Assembly: GCF_036417845.1 (NCBI RefSeq)
Contig: NC_089983.1
Coordinates: 19,435,207 to 19,499,206 of the forward strand
Length of the DNA: 64,000 bases
DNA from: Apteryx mantelli
Taxonomy: Eukaryota; Chordata; Aves; Apterygiformes; Apterygidae
Direction: 5' to 3'
Part shown: positions 37,601 to 49,631 of the stretch, piece by piece
How positions within the stretch are numbered: the stretch's first letter is position 1
Layout of the letters: the number at the start of each line of letters is the position of its first letter
Notes under the pieces: model-generated
Database searches by the model: none
Seen by the model: the letters and a program-made list of their open reading frames with translations, nothing else
Told to the model about the DNA's origin: nothing
Program-made: the position numbers and the translations under genes

Positions 37601-39437
37601 TCTAACAGCAATTGCATAAAGAATTTACAGGTGAGGAAGATATCAATAACATTTTACATTCAGTTAAAATACAGAATTAAAACAATGGTCATGTAAATAC
37701 TTAAAATGAAGTCTTTCATAGTTTTGTCTTAAGTTAGAAATAGATTTTCTTACAAACCAATCTAACCTTCCATAACAACTCAGGCGACATAATTTGATGT
37801 AGTGCTGCCCAGTACTTGACAGCTGTTCTATTTATAGCATGTTGTTAGCATAATATGCTCACTTCTCATTCTTTTCTGATATGTTTTAATCTTCAAACTT
37901 GTTATTTATTGCTGTCCTCAGAACTTTGATCTGATATCCTTTTTTAATAGGATGGTAATTGAGTATGGTCCACTACTGTACTTAAAAGCCCTCTTACTTG
38001 CTTATTTTTGAGTTATGCCTTTTTTGTTTTCAAAACTGGTGTCAGGTTGTATCGGGAGGAGTTGCAAGTAATCAGTATATCCGAAAAGGTCTGCAGATTT
38101 TGGCAGATGCAAATGGTTTTGCTTTTCTGTGTCCTCCTCCAAGACTATGCACTGATAATGGTGTTATGATTGCATGGTAAGGACTGTTTTTCTTTGTGTG
38201 TTCTTTAAAACTTAACATCAGAGTGAAGAATTTGTTTATTGTGACTGAATCACATATATGTATTCAGATAATTTATGATGTGCATTTTCATATAATTGCT
38301 TTCTTGCTTAGGAATGGCATTGAAAGGTTACGTGCAGGACTTGGTGTTTTACACTGTACTGATGGCATCCGCTATGAAGCAAAGTAAGTGACTAAATTCA
38401 TTTACAGTCCATTTCTTACTATAGTCAATGAAAACAGAAGGAGATATAGACTTAAAAGACTAGCAGAAGCTGATGTGGAATGTCTTTGCATTGCATAAGA
38501 GCTTTAAAAGTTACAAGCACTTCCTTTTCTATGTAGTTGTGAAATACAGATCATCATGCTTGGGATTTATTTTTATTTTGGCTCAGAAATCTTAATTATC
38601 ACACATCATAAAATTTGTATTTCACTATTACCATTTTAATATGGAAAAATAGAAATAAGTTAAGCAGTACACTTCCCCTAGCTTCTCAGCAACTCTTACC
38701 AGAATAAATCTAAAGGCTGAGCCAAACTGTGTATTCATAATCACCAATCAAGTTTAAATAAAAATACATATTTGACATACAACAGCTGATAATGTTGATT
38801 GAATTTACTATGTTTGGTAGACCAGTAGTAATCTTAGATAGGTCTTGTTTTATGGATTTAAGTAGATTCTGGGGCTTTAGGGTTGAATAAAATTATAGGT
38901 AGTATTTTGAGTTTTCAGTATTTCAAAAATGCCAGCTGGGACTTAAACTTATGAAATAGTTTTTCAGTTTTTCCCTTTCCACTGCCAGTAAGATAGATGT
39001 GGAAGGTCTCAGGACAAGAATTTTGTTTTATAGTTGTCACTGAAAAAAATGATAAAGTACTATTCTTCAAAAGAAACTTGCTTTATATGTCTTAATGAAT
39101 AAAATCTTAATGAAGTTTTCTTTGCTGTAGGCTATACCTCCTTTAGGATTATCACTAAAAACATACCTATGAACCGCTAGTGTGTCTTGCATTCATCAGT
39201 GAGATGCAAGATGAATTACCAGCTAATACTGGAATCTAAATAAAGTGACTTTCCAAAAAGAAAACTTTGAAATCACTGCTGTGTTTCCTGAGCTGTCCTC
39301 TTACTGCAGTAAAAATGACATTTGTTAAAAACAGGTAACAAGTATTATTATTTTCTAGCGCTCCCCTTGGCATTGATATCTCAAAAAGAGTTGAAGAAGA
39401 TTCCATCAAAGTGCCAAGACTAAAAATGAAGATTTGA
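34467..39437 (+). CDS. OSGEPL1: OSGEPL1, mitochondrial tRNA t6A37 threonylcarbamoyltransferase (complete CDS)
   Basis: Coding exons are 34467..34678, 35368..35755, 36673..36877, 36960..37108, 38046..38176, 38312..38383 and 39359..39437. Together they give 1236 nt, or 411 residues (human 414). It belongs to the TsaD/Kae1/Qri7 family, which transfers the threonylcarbamoyl group to A37 of ANN-decoding tRNAs. OSGEPL1 is the mitochondrial form and uses the intermediate made by YRDC. The first 30 residues are rich in K, R and S with no acidic residue, as in a mitochondrial targeting peptide. The fold starts at [11 protein letters not shown] (36-46). The metal-binding H144 and H148 lie in HHMEAH. 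SGGH is in the second exon, VSGGVASN is at 320-327, and a late CTDNG motif is present. All seven exons are phase-consistent with GT-AG introns. The ATG has A at -3. No lesion was seen. Confidence 0.97.
35368..35755 (+). CDS. OSGEPL1: OSGEPL1 coding exon 2 (HxxxH metal site)
   Basis: This 388-nt exon encodes residues 71-200, with TGGIIP, the HHMEAH metal-binding motif (H144, H148), a SGGH motif and LDK at the end. The acceptor is tttttaactag and the donor is AAG|GTAATA. Confidence 0.97.
36673..36877 (+). CDS. OSGEPL1: OSGEPL1 coding exon 3
   Basis: This 205-nt exon begins [20 protein letters not shown] and contains [10 protein letters not shown], a TsaD-family segment. The acceptor is ttcctcctcag and the donor is AAG|GTATTT; it ends in phase 1. 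Confidence 0.96.
36960..37108 (+). CDS. OSGEPL1: OSGEPL1 coding exon 4
   Basis: This 149-nt exon is separated from exon 3 by an intron of only 82 bases. It encodes the helical segment with [20 protein letters not shown]. The acceptor is tttttacag and the donor is TTG|GTGGGT. Confidence 0.95.
38046..38176 (+). CDS. OSGEPL1: OSGEPL1 coding exon 5 (nucleotide-binding SGGVASN, CTDNG)
   Basis: This 131-nt exon begins [15 protein letters not shown] and ends at the CTDNGVMIA motif. The acceptor is ctggtgtcag and the donor is ATG|GTAAGG. Confidence 0.97.
38312..38383 (+). CDS. OSGEPL1: OSGEPL1 coding exon 6
   Basis: This 72-nt exon encodes [20 protein letters not shown] and a few residues more. The acceptor is ttgcttag and the donor is AAA|GTAAGT. 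Confidence 0.96.
39359..39437 (+). CDS. OSGEPL1: OSGEPL1 last coding exon
   Basis: The acceptor is ttattttctag. It encodes [20 protein letters not shown] and ends with TGA at 39435-39437. Confidence 0.95.
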
Positions 39438-39465
39438 TGGTTGACATCAAATTAAGAAGCAACTA

Positions 39466-39648
39466 AATAAAATTCCAACTACAAATTCTTCAGTAAGAAC
39501 TGTTTGAATGCTGTTACATTTAGTATCAATACTTGGTTTACAGTTGTTGAAAATCACGTCATAGAAATAAATGCTGTGTAATATCACCAAAATGTTTCAA
39601 GGTGCTGTTCCACAAATGTGTAAGTTCTAGGTATCAAAGCAAAATAAA
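39466..39648 (+). terminator. OSGEPL1 polyadenylation signals
   Basis: AATAAA occurs at 39466-39471, only 29 bases after the stop, and again at 39566-39571 and 39643-39648. Alternative 3' ends giving UTRs of about 50 to 230 bases are likely. Confidence 0.6.
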
Positions 39649-39669
39649 AAATGAAAATTAAAAATGTGT

Positions 39670-40732
39670 TTTCTAGTTAATGTAAATTTACACTAAACAA
39701 AATATCTCATTGGTTTACATGTATTTGTATTTTTATCATTCACATTATACATAAAATCATACCTTCTGTGATGAAAAAGTTGGAGAAAGTAAACAAGAGC
39801 GATCATAGATTTTCATAAGGGTCCCAATGTATTGGCTGTGCAAATACAGTTGAATTTCAACAGTACCTACTTTTCTTCTTTTGGTTTAAGCAGCCCATTA
39901 ATGCAACCTTTGAATTTTGGAGTACATGGCTACTAGTGCTGTTTAATTTTCTCCTTTTTAAAAACAGCTCAGTATAGCTATTAACAGTGTAAGTGGGGAT
40001 ATCAAGGTGCAAGTTTTGATGTGAATAATGGGTTACTTTTACCTTGCCTTTTGACAATCAGTAGTAGATGCTTTTTTACATTACTGTTCACTGCACTGGT
40101 GTTTACTGGAATATGTATTAAGCACCTCTTAGTTCTAGATGACAATTAACAAAATGTTTTAATACATAATGCATATATTTAAAGTTACCTCTATTTAAAT
40201 AGAAGCAAAAGTAATTGGGATATCTGAGACAGTTACAGACAAAAGATCAATTTCCCTCCTGTGGTAAAGGAGGCATATGTTTGGACCAGATTTGTTTTTT
40301 CTTCTTTTCTTTTTTTAAACTTTAATGCAAGATTTAACACAAATTAACAAGTTATGTGCATTATTGTTGCCAGTGCTTTTTGTAAAAAGGTGAAGATCCC
40401 TCATTAAACAGAAGGTGGTATTTGAAGAATGCATACTCAGTATTCACAGTTTGTCACATAGTGTTTTAGGAGGCATATTTTTGTATAATTTTATGGGATT
40501 TTTAAGCACAATAGCTCCAATGATCTAAGATGGCTGTAAATGTTGACATATGCTCTGTAAAATAGGTTCAGACACTCTCAAAGGTTATTTTCCAATTCTG
40601 CCATATAAAAACTTCAGAGACCACTTTGAGGGATAGAGTGCACTTACTTGATTAGAAATAGAAGCTTAAACCCTCTAAACCTGCTAAGTCCTCTTTGAAT
40701 GATTACTTCACAGTTTTTAAATTTTTAATGCA
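39670..40732. other. Convergent intergenic segment OSGEPL1/ANKAR
   Basis: About 1.1 kb between the tails of two convergent genes. AT-rich, with no gene or repeat recognised. Confidence 0.6.
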
Positions 40733-40738
40733 TTTATT
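40733..40738 (-). terminator. Candidate ANKAR polyadenylation signal
   Basis: TTTATT on the plus strand (AATAAA on the minus strand), about 246 bases beyond the TAA that ends the last ANKAR exon frame. Confidence 0.4.
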
Positions 40739-40983
40739 CTTTAGCACTGTAGCTCTTTTTAAAGTATTCATAGATGGTCTTCCTTCATCTAACACAGTCT
40801 CAAGAACTGAGATTTCACAAAACATGTTTGTGAAATAACTGACATAAGAAACTTTGTAAATACAAAGTAACAGAACATTGCATAATTACATTAAGTGCTT
40901 TTCAACTCCATCGTTGACACAGGACTTAAACTTTTCTCCTGGTGCAGTGCTTAAATCTTACTGACATTAACAATTCTTGGTCT

Positions 40984-41168
40984 TTAAACTTTTGTGATGT
41001 CTGACGAAACTGCATATGTAAATGAATATATTCTAGAAGTTTGTCTATGGAACATATTTGCTCTCCTGAGTTTTCCCCTTAAGTGAGCAGGGGTAGATAT
41101 TAAAAGTAGTGAATCCTTGGGTTGACATTTAGTCCGGGGATGTCTTCCTCTACAACTCCACAACCTCT
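40984..41168 (-). CDS. ANKAR: ANKAR last exon recognised (basic C-terminal tail)
   Basis: The acceptor is atatttttcag. The frame carries RTKCQPKDSLLLIS and, later, IYSFTYAVSSDITKV, then TAA at 40986-40984. The next in-frame codons read RPRIV, which human ANKAR also has after DITNVS. The TAA therefore replaces a codon that is open in human; it may be the normal sauropsid end. Confidence 0.75.
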
Positions 41169-41645
41169 CTGAAAAATATAGTAAATTATTTTGTTAGAAT
41201 TTATATCATATGTAATATATTGCAACTGTGTTCTGAACAACATAAGCTATAGGTTTGAGACTTCTAAAAAAAAGACCTCAAACTAAAGTTATGTATGACC
41301 CAAATAAAGTATTTTACATCTGCACTGATGACTTTTGTGACCTTTTTGAATTTACCCATCATCTTCATTGTTTAGCAAAATTAGGAAAATGGCTTGCTTT
41401 TTTTAATACAGTGGTTAAATTTTTCCGCTTAGTTTCTCCAGTAGGAAACTGTATTTAGTACAAACTGGTACTGGTTTGCTGTGCAGGGACAAAAAAGTAT
41501 TAATAGTTTATGACTAATACATATCTCATGGCCATAGAAAATACAAACCGATTCTGGAGTTGCTTTGCAGATCCTTACTTTGGGGATGCACCAGTAAACT
41601 GCTTACCTGACTCCGCTATTCAAAGTGAGCTGAGAAATAACATAC

Positions 41646-41692
41646 CTCTAGAGTAAGTTGGAACTGCAGGTGGTCCTCCGTTTATCATCAAA
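41646..41692 (-). CDS. ANKAR: ANKAR exon R (47-nt C-terminal exon)
   Basis: The acceptor is ttccatttgcag and the donor is GAG|GTATGT. It encodes LMINGGPPAVPTYSR, matching a short NGGP-containing stretch in mammalian ANKAR, and phases fit both neighbours. Confidence 0.8.
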
Positions 41693-44600
41693 CTGCAAAT
41701 GGAAGAGCGACATCTTCAAAATGAGTGGTTTATTTTAAAGTACTCAACACATTCTTGTACTAATGAAAAGGAGCCCTTCAGCCTTTTTTTTTTGTTTCAG
41801 CTTTCCTTATACACTTACTTATTAGGAAACTCAGTCAGATTTTTCACAGTTTAAAAATGTAAACTTGCCTGTTTTGTTTTAAGGTAAGTTTTTATCTACA
41901 TAACTACTAAGAATAGTTGGCATTTGGGGGCAGGTTCTAGGTAGATGAAGGTTATCCAGTGCAACCCTTGCTTGCCTGACCATTGACCATAGCCCCTGGC
42001 CATTACTTCTAAGAGGAACTCGTTCCTACATATTTACTGGTATTAAGCAGAATCTTATTCCCGGAGCATTTCTGGTATTGCAAGATACTAAAATCTTGTC
42101 TGAACTACTGAAGTCAAATGGCAGATTTCATTGACTTCACTGGGAGCTAAACAGGGTCTATATGTAATTCAAAAGATGAGGGAGAAGTAATACAATAGGA
42201 AAGCATTTCTCTCAATATTTGTGTTTAAGCTGTGTATTCAATACTCAGTTGGCAAAAATATGAAGAATTTCTGATAAATAACTATGTACGATTGAACAAC
42301 TTAAGTGTACAAAACGAAATGATGCTGGCATCATACCTTTTTGTTGTCAAGTTTTTCCAATTTTGAAAAAAGATTTTAATTACAGCTGAACTTTTATCAT
42401 TTACAAGTAATAAGACTATTCAGAACTTGCAGTTACATATTTTATACTACACTCCTGTGAAAACTGCAACAGTTGGTGAAAAACAACTTCTATTAAGGGG
42501 AGCACAGCACTTCTGAAAAATCCCCCTTTTTTTAACCATTCACCCATACACCTGCACACATCTTTAAAATCTTAAAGTTTTATTAAAAAGAAAAAAAGGA
42601 ATCTCTGCACACCTTAAAGAAAAGTTACAGCAGAATTCACAGTAAAATGCACTATTTTCAAAGTGTTTGAGTAATTTATCTTAAAGTAGTTTATCCTCTC
42701 AGTAAGTTATCTTTTAATAGAGTCAACTATCACATTGCCTAGGCCCAGTGCAGCACGTTTATACACCCTGCTCACTGATTTCACCACAGATCAGACTGGA
42801 CTTTGTGAAACCAACAGTGAGCAAAACCCTTTCTCTTTCTGTATGATACCTGATCTGGTCTCAGTTATCCCAGATCTTAGCGCTGGTCATACCCTTCTCC
42901 GGATCAACAAGTCAGTCTAGCTGCAGAAAAAGTCTGTCCCTGCTTCCAAACTTTCTGCACACTGAGGAAGAGGGAATCCCTAGACAGCTGTGTTCTGTCA
43001 TACAAGAAAGAGAGACAAAACCCGTTGCAGATTTCCCATCAGGGACACAGCCTCATGCACTGGATCTAGATTGGTTCTAGTATGTCCCAAGCCTTACAAA
43101 AGCTTGATTCTATCAGGCCACAAAAATTTTCTTGTGTAATTCAACAAAAGATATGGTTAGCAGATCACTATTAGATTTATCTCATCCTGATTAAGTGTTT
43201 GGAACTTTACGCAGGCAAAAATGATACTTCGATGCCTTACAGTCTTCCCAAACATGGTTCTTTTTACAAAACTGTCACAAGGAAGTGGAGATGCTATCAT
43301 AACAGAATGATTAAAGTAAAATTACTTTAGAATATAAAAATCCCAAGTAGTCAAAAAAAAATTCCCCTTGAACACATAATGAAGGCAAAAAATACTTCTA
43401 TCAAGTTTTGTTTAACTACAAAAGATCTTTTATCACTAACATAGATGAATCAGATCATTCTTCAAGAGGGAATAGGTAATTACTACGTTTCTTGGAACTG
43501 CTGGCACTTGGTTCAATAGTAGAATTTATTAGCATTGGAGTGAATTGCTGAATAATACTAATACCTGTAGTTGAAAGTAATCCCCATATTCAACAGAAAT
43601 GAGGGAAATTATTAAATTAGAGCCCTCTCAGCCTCTAAAAATGGAGCAGCATGATTGTTCGCAGTCTGTTCCAATACAAGAAGAAAGAATCAGTTGAAAT
43701 GAATAGATAGCAGGTTGAAAACAAACAATAGGAAGTTTAGGAATGCTGGAAATTGAAGAAATTTGTGGAGCTGTTGCTGACAGCTTCAAAAAAAAAAAAA
43801 AAAGGACAGAATAAGCTAATGGAAGATGAAAAAAATCTACTGAATGTTATTAAACAGAAAGACACCATCTCTAGCTCATGAAGACTCTGAACTACAAAAT
43901 GAGAGAGACTGTAAAAATTCTCGGGAAGTCCTGATACATACTCATGTTACAACCGTTAAAGTTATGCTTTAAGATCAAAGACTCTTTTGTTCCTTTTTTT
44001 GCTTTTTAATGGCAGCTTCCTCTGCATGGTGTTAGTTTGTTTAGAACGATAATATGGACTGACAAATTGGTCAACTAAATTTGACTGTGCCGATTTTCCT
44101 ATTGCACCTTACACTGGACTGTTTTACAGAACAATTTGCTCTGGGAGGCATTCTATACCTTTCTTGTTTATTCTTAGTACAATGTGGGCTGTATCTTTGA
44201 TTAAGTTTAAGTTTTGTGTTATTATAATATCATTAACAAATTAATTTCACTGTTTAGAAATTAGATTCTTAACATTTTCCTTTGCTATGACACTAATCTT
44301 ATTTTTAAATGCTTTTTTCACACTGACTAGCACATCCATGGACTACTACAATCGATTCATCCTAAATTTTTCTCAATAGTTCTGAGTACTGAATGAGTGT
44401 ATTTTTAAATGTTACAGATAAATAGAACAGACAAATTAGATATAGAGCAGGGTTTTTTTGAACAAGCAACAACCTCCAACTTCCATGGAGCAATGGCACC
44501 AAATGAACCGCCATCAATAAATATGGTACAAGGAAACACTAACATGTTTTGACTAGCATGGTGAAATACAAACGCTATCCATACAGAATAATTCCTTCTT

Positions 44601-45250
44601 CTCAGTTCATGCAAAATACATGGCTTATGCTAAACCAGATATTTATTAAAAAAAATCAGACTATATTTCCTAGCTGTGAGTCCCCAAAGAACTCTAAGAT
44701 TGAAGATGTCATATTAGTAATATAGAAATTCAATTAAGTACACTTCCTGAAATATGCAACCTCTGTTTGGCTAACACCAAGAATCCCACCAGGATTAATT
44801 AGATTATTACTTCAAACTTTGTCCCATTGATCAGATTTTCTAGAAAATTCAAAATTAAAATAATATGCTAACATTTTGAGATTAGAAAATCCAGATGACC
44901 TCATATGACTAGTTATGACAACATATATCACCCTTTTAAGAAGGGATGAAGAACATAAAGGAAGTATTTAGTGTTTAAGAAACATTTTCATAAAGTTGGT
45001 TTTATATATGGCTACAGATACATCTGTATATTTACAAATATAAGTTGGCTACATCAAAAAAGTACTTGCATTTACAAAGATCATATTGCATGTATCACTA
45101 CTTTGTCTGTGGGCATATATGAAAACATTTCTTCCACAACAATCTCCTTAATGCGCCCTTAAAATAATTAAAAAATAGTTTTAGGGTTTTTATAATACAT
45201 TATTTTAAATTTAGTAAAACATACACCTGTAAAAGTACAGTAGAGAGTAC
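41693..45250 (-). other. ANKAR intron between exons Q and R
   Basis: 3.6 kb with an A-run near 43790. A slightly G/C-richer stretch near 42730-43050 has no recognised content. Confidence 0.6.
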
Positions 45251-45447
45251 CTTAGAGAAGGCAGTCCCACTCGTCTTTCTCACTGGAACTCATTTACAAA
45301 ATTCTGGTCTATTTGTGCATCTCTGCTGAGGTTATTCATTAGACAGCTAAACTGCTTTGGTTTATTCCTGCACTCTACTAATAGATGGCGGTACGCAGTC
45401 TGGTTAAATGTTAAGTATCCCAGTGCAGTGGCAGAGGCCATACAAAC
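45251..45447 (-). pseudogene. ANKAR: ANKAR exon Q with in-frame TGA
   Basis: 197 nt: MASATALGYLTFNQTAYRHL, ECRNKPKQF, NNLSRDAQ, then NEFQ followed by TGA at codon 56 (45282-45280), then VGLPSL in the same frame. The acceptor is tttcttctag and the donor is AAG|GTACTC. In human the frame is open through this point. Confidence 0.9.
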
Positions 45448-46833
45448 CTAGAAGAAAAACAATTCTCACCCTTAGGTCAAAGGATATTCTTTTTAGTAAA
45501 TAAAGAGACCATTTTGTCAAAATAAAGCAAGTGCATAGAAGCAGCTCTCCAATCACCCAACAGAATTCCAAAATGGGTCAAAAAAACAATGGTGTGAATG
45601 AAAAAGTGAAAAACATTCCTGTTAAATGAACATAAATTTGGTTCTATAACTGAAAAGCTGCTCTACTTTGGGCCAAGTAATGGGAGATCTGCAACCTACT
45701 TTACTGAAAGAAAGAGTGAAGCTCCTGTACTCACATGTATCTGAAAGCAACGAATATTCATAGAGAGATGGGAAAAAGTATACAATTTTGATTTGTGTGA
45801 CACATGTGATGACAAATGAGGCTCTTCAGTAGTCAAATTTTTCAAGTCACTGTTTGGTCAATTATTAACATTATTACTTCACTATCTCCATATACAACTT
45901 TATAACATACAGAATTTTCCAAGAGAGACATGTAATAGAAGATAACTAAATACCTTATGCTAGTTTCCTAAGACACCCCAGGCTAGTCATATAATCATAG
46001 TCACACAGTCATCACTAGTCATACAGTCAACCTACAAGTGTTGTAAGAAGCACTGTTGGTAATTAATCAATTCTTCACTGAATTAATGTTGAACCACATA
46101 GTACTGGAGATTATCTGCTATTACCACTGCTGTTTTGATTGGACAGCAAAAACTAAAGCTTTGATTACAGTAGTAAATATGTTATGGTCTTTTGCAAAGG
46201 CTGGGTGCTTCTCCCAATACACGACCCATTTAAACAAAACAGAAAACTAAATCCTGCCTCCATATGGAATTTGTAAACTTAGATAAAAAGGTGGACTATA
46301 TCTGCTTAAGTTTTACAAAGATAACAAGACTAACTTTTGATTATTGAATAACAGACTAAGCGAAAATTCAGGGAAAGATGCACAAATAAAGTGCTGACAG
46401 ACTTAAAATCCATAGAACATATGGAAAGTATGTTCTACAGTCTACAGAGACCAAGAAAAGTGAAAAAGAAAACATACCTACTATACTAGCTAAAATTGAA
46501 AATGGTAAATCTTTACTATAATTGGTAATTCAGTATCACTGTTGTTCCAAAGCACTACTTTCAAGTCAACAGGAGTCTTCACGGGCTGAATCTGATGGGT
46601 AGCTGACATATACTGAAACATTTAGCTGAAAGACTGCCCTCTTCTGAAATCCCTGATTTCAATGAAGATAAGAAACCATTGATTGCCATTTAATTATCCT
46701 ATTTCTTGAGGTTTTTCCAAAATACTCCTGTTAGCATGAGCTGTACTGTCAGCCAGCTGTACAAGTTGAATTTAACACAGAGCAAAAATAAACAGAAACA
46801 CACAACACAAATGCTACTTTTCTAGCATTTTAT

Positions 46834-46943
46834 CTCTTCATCATCTGAGTACAGATGATAACAAAGATGCTGGATAGTTCCTAATGTAGTAATGGCTTCT
46901 GGAATTCCTGCCCTTGTATGAGCCAAGCTGGCCAGTAACTTCC
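46834..46943 (-). pseudogene. ANKAR: ANKAR exon P, donor GT replaced by AT
   Basis: The acceptor is catttccag. The 110-nt frame LLASLAHTRAGIPEAITTLG and on to YSDDEE is intact. After GAG the intron begins ATAAAA where GTAAAA is expected (46832-46833). Read-through meets TAG four codons later. It does not match the U12 AT-AC donor ATATCC. Confidence 0.85.
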
Positions 46944-47631
46944 CTGGAAATGAGACATGACAAGTGTACAAACGAACTGTAAGCATATTCTATCTTCTTC
47001 ATAGTCTTAATGATATACATCAATACTCTTTCTGAAACAACTACAGAAACTGTTAACTGGTTGTAATATCAACAAACTTGCCACCATTATTTCTATGCAA
47101 ACTCTCAGTGATTTTTTAATGTAAAATATTATATTTCTCTAAGAAATCTGCCTTGGGAAGAAAAAAAATCATTCTATAGCTATCAATACTTTTTTTCCTC
47201 TAATCGCCAATCTTTTGACAAGCTGTTGAAATCCTTACTCAGTTTTATTTTTCATTGCTAAGACAAAACCTTCCCCCCACCCCCCATTAAAGGTTTTTTT
47301 AAGATGAATTAGGTATTCATTTCTCCACATTTCCCCAGGAGGTGGAGTAGCAGCTATACAGAGGCTGGTTACACTTTATGTTACAGTACAAGATGTTAAT
47401 GGTACTTTGCCATCAGATAAGGGGTTACTTATTTTTTTATTTTTTTTTAAACTTCTCATGCAAGTAACTTGGGCATGTTGTAATCTCCTGACTTTGCATC
47501 TAACATTGCACATGTTCAATTATCATATCATTTACTACATTATCCTAGAGGAAAAATAGTCCTTTTTGGAAATGCATACGCTTAACTTTTGCTACTATAA
47601 AAATACGCTGTTCATTTTCTCTATTTCCTAC

Positions 47632-47749
47632 CTGTAAGAATAAGAGCAGCTGTGTTCTCAGAAGTTAGCAGTTCAACTAACGTAGTAACACCTCTAGCAG
47701 ATAAAGTAACCTGATCAACATCCACTATAACTCTGGCTAACACAACAGT
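47632..47749 (-). pseudogene. ANKAR: ANKAR exon N, acceptor AG replaced by AA
   Basis: The 118-nt frame TVVLARVIVDVDQVTLSARG and on to ALILT is conserved, and the donor ACAG|GTAGGA is good. The phase-correct acceptor position reads tttgatttcAA instead of AG (47750-47751). Nearby AGs upstream or inside the exon all lead to early stops given the phase of exon M. Confidence 0.85.
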
Positions 47750-48372
47750 TTGAAATCAAAAGACAACTTGATTTAGGTAAGCCTCATATTTCCTTATCCT
47801 TCTCTTTATTATTGGAAAAAAAATTATACATGTTGCTCTAAATTTAAACATCACAAGCAATGTGATACACTCATAAGCAATACCAACTGTGAAAAAGATA
47901 ACTGGTTTCTCTATGGATGTAAGAGTGCAAGACAAACAATACAGTACATCAGGTTTTAGCTAGCTAATATCTAATGTCCTCAAGTAATACTGTTTTTTGC
48001 TTACTTCATATCATACTACTTTATTGGAAGAATTATAATATAATACATTTTATTTAACGCTAAATTAATTAAAACACAGAAAGAATGCTGCATGCTTTAA
48101 GGCAAAAATCTAATTTTCCAGATGAATGAAGGGTACAGAATAAGTCAACATGGTGTAATAAGCATGAAAAAAGTACAAAATGTTCTTTAAATAGTTCATT
48201 ACAGACACTCAAAAAGAAAAACTTATAAATATTACTATACCATCATATGTGATTACACAAAGGCACCTAAGCTTCTATAAACTATATATATGAACATAAC
48301 ATTATGCAGAAATTTTTTTCTAGTTTCAAATATCTAAAGCCAGTGCTTTGAGAATACTCCCTAATCTCATAC

Positions 48373-48531
48373 CTGAAATGCTGCCCATGCTTTATCTGTT
48401 TCAATTTCTGACTGCAGAAAAGGTTCAAATACAGATATTGTAATTGCTCCACTCTCCAGGATCTGGAGTTGTTGGACACAGTTATTGTATGCAAAAAGGG
48501 CTAGAGCATATGCTGCTCGTAAACAAATATC
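48373..48531 (-). CDS. ANKAR: ANKAR exon M (armadillo), frame open
   Basis: 159 nt encoding DICLRAAYALALFAYNNCVQ and ending AWAAFQ in phase 0. The acceptor is cttttattttaag and the donor is CAG|GTATGA. Confidence 0.93.
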
Positions 48532-49631
48532 CTTAAAATAAAAGTCAGAAAACCACATAAATTCGTATTTTCATACTATCAGCCTCTCCCCAGACTGTTT
48601 GTGGCTTTTTTAGGTATGCTAGAATAGTTACTATCCCTGCACTCTATCAAACATACATCTCTTCTTGCCACTCCACTTACCTTATTTTTAGGGATTTCTA
48701 TAAATGTATTCCAGACCAAAGTCTTCAGAGATTGAAAAATAATAAAGTATGAACACTTAACATCAAGGAACCTTTATTACTTAAAGCAAAAAAACAGCAA
48801 ATAAAATACAGCAAAACTAAGTAGTAAAACAAGTAAACCTAAAATAAAATCTGTAATATTTATAAGAAAAACAATTCATCCTACCAAAGGATATTTTACT
48901 TTTACCTCCAAGGAAGGCTTTGATAACGTCCACTAAGACTTCTTCATTGCAACAGGGACAAAGGGGCAAGAGAGAAAGAAAAAAAAAAAAAAAGATAAAA
49001 TAGCTAATGTTGTGCAGCAGAAAGCTTTGACGAATGGCAGCTCTTGGTTTGTTTTTTCCTCTGTGCTAAGATTACACCAGACATGTGCGTGCCTGTCCAG
49101 CTCCTGACACTGCATGCTACGATACTGGATGATGCCATTAATAGCTACAATGATCACGTCCAGCATTTTAATTCCCCTACAGGTGGGCTGGTTGAAGGGA
49201 CTCTGTGGGCAGTCAGCTCATCAGGAATCTTGCAACAGAAATATCTTTAAAGGAAATGCCTTTCTGTAAAACCTGTTCTGGAAATGTGGGGTTTATCTTC
49301 CGGAACTTAAGGTCTAGTTGCCTTAAATGTAGTGTGTGCTTAGACTGTAACAGTATTTATGTCTTTAAATCTTCTGAAAACATACCAGACTATTGTATAG
49401 TTTTTACCTCAAAACATGTCCAAATATAAATGAATAATTTCATTATCAGAAAATAATAGTCCGGTTAAAGATGAGACAGTTTTGATTACGGCTAACATGA
49501 AAAAAATTCATACAGAAAATACAAGGAGCTATTGTATAGTAAACTTTGTGCATATTAAACTTGCTGTGACATTATGAAAGGCAAATTCTTGCTCCTAAAT
49601 TGATATTGTTATTTTATAGAAAAAAACATAC

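Larger units (their letters stand above)
33791..39358 (+). other. OSGEPL1 introns (collective)
   Basis: The gaps 33791-34439, 34679-35367, 35756-36672, 37109-38045 and 38384-39358 are AT-rich. They show no recognised RNA, repeat family or extra exon. Confidence 0.6.

Noticed and set aside
42730-43100. G/C-richer stretch with a 61-codon frame in the ANKAR intron between exons Q and R
   Set aside because: No homology recognised, no splice context, and on the opposite strand to ANKAR.
45980-46030. Degenerate agtcatacag repeats resembling the 3' microsatellite of bird CR1
   Set aside because: The unit differs from ATTCTATG-type repeats and no CR1 body was recognised next to it.
48976-48994. A-run considered as the poly(A) tail of a retrocopy
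   Set aside because: No gene-like sequence immediately upstream and no flanking duplication.
48933-49250. Coding-like frames on both strands in the ANKAR intron between exons L and M
   Set aside because: No recognised domain. The nearby A-run is on the wrong side and strand for a retrocopy tail, and no ANKAR phase fits.
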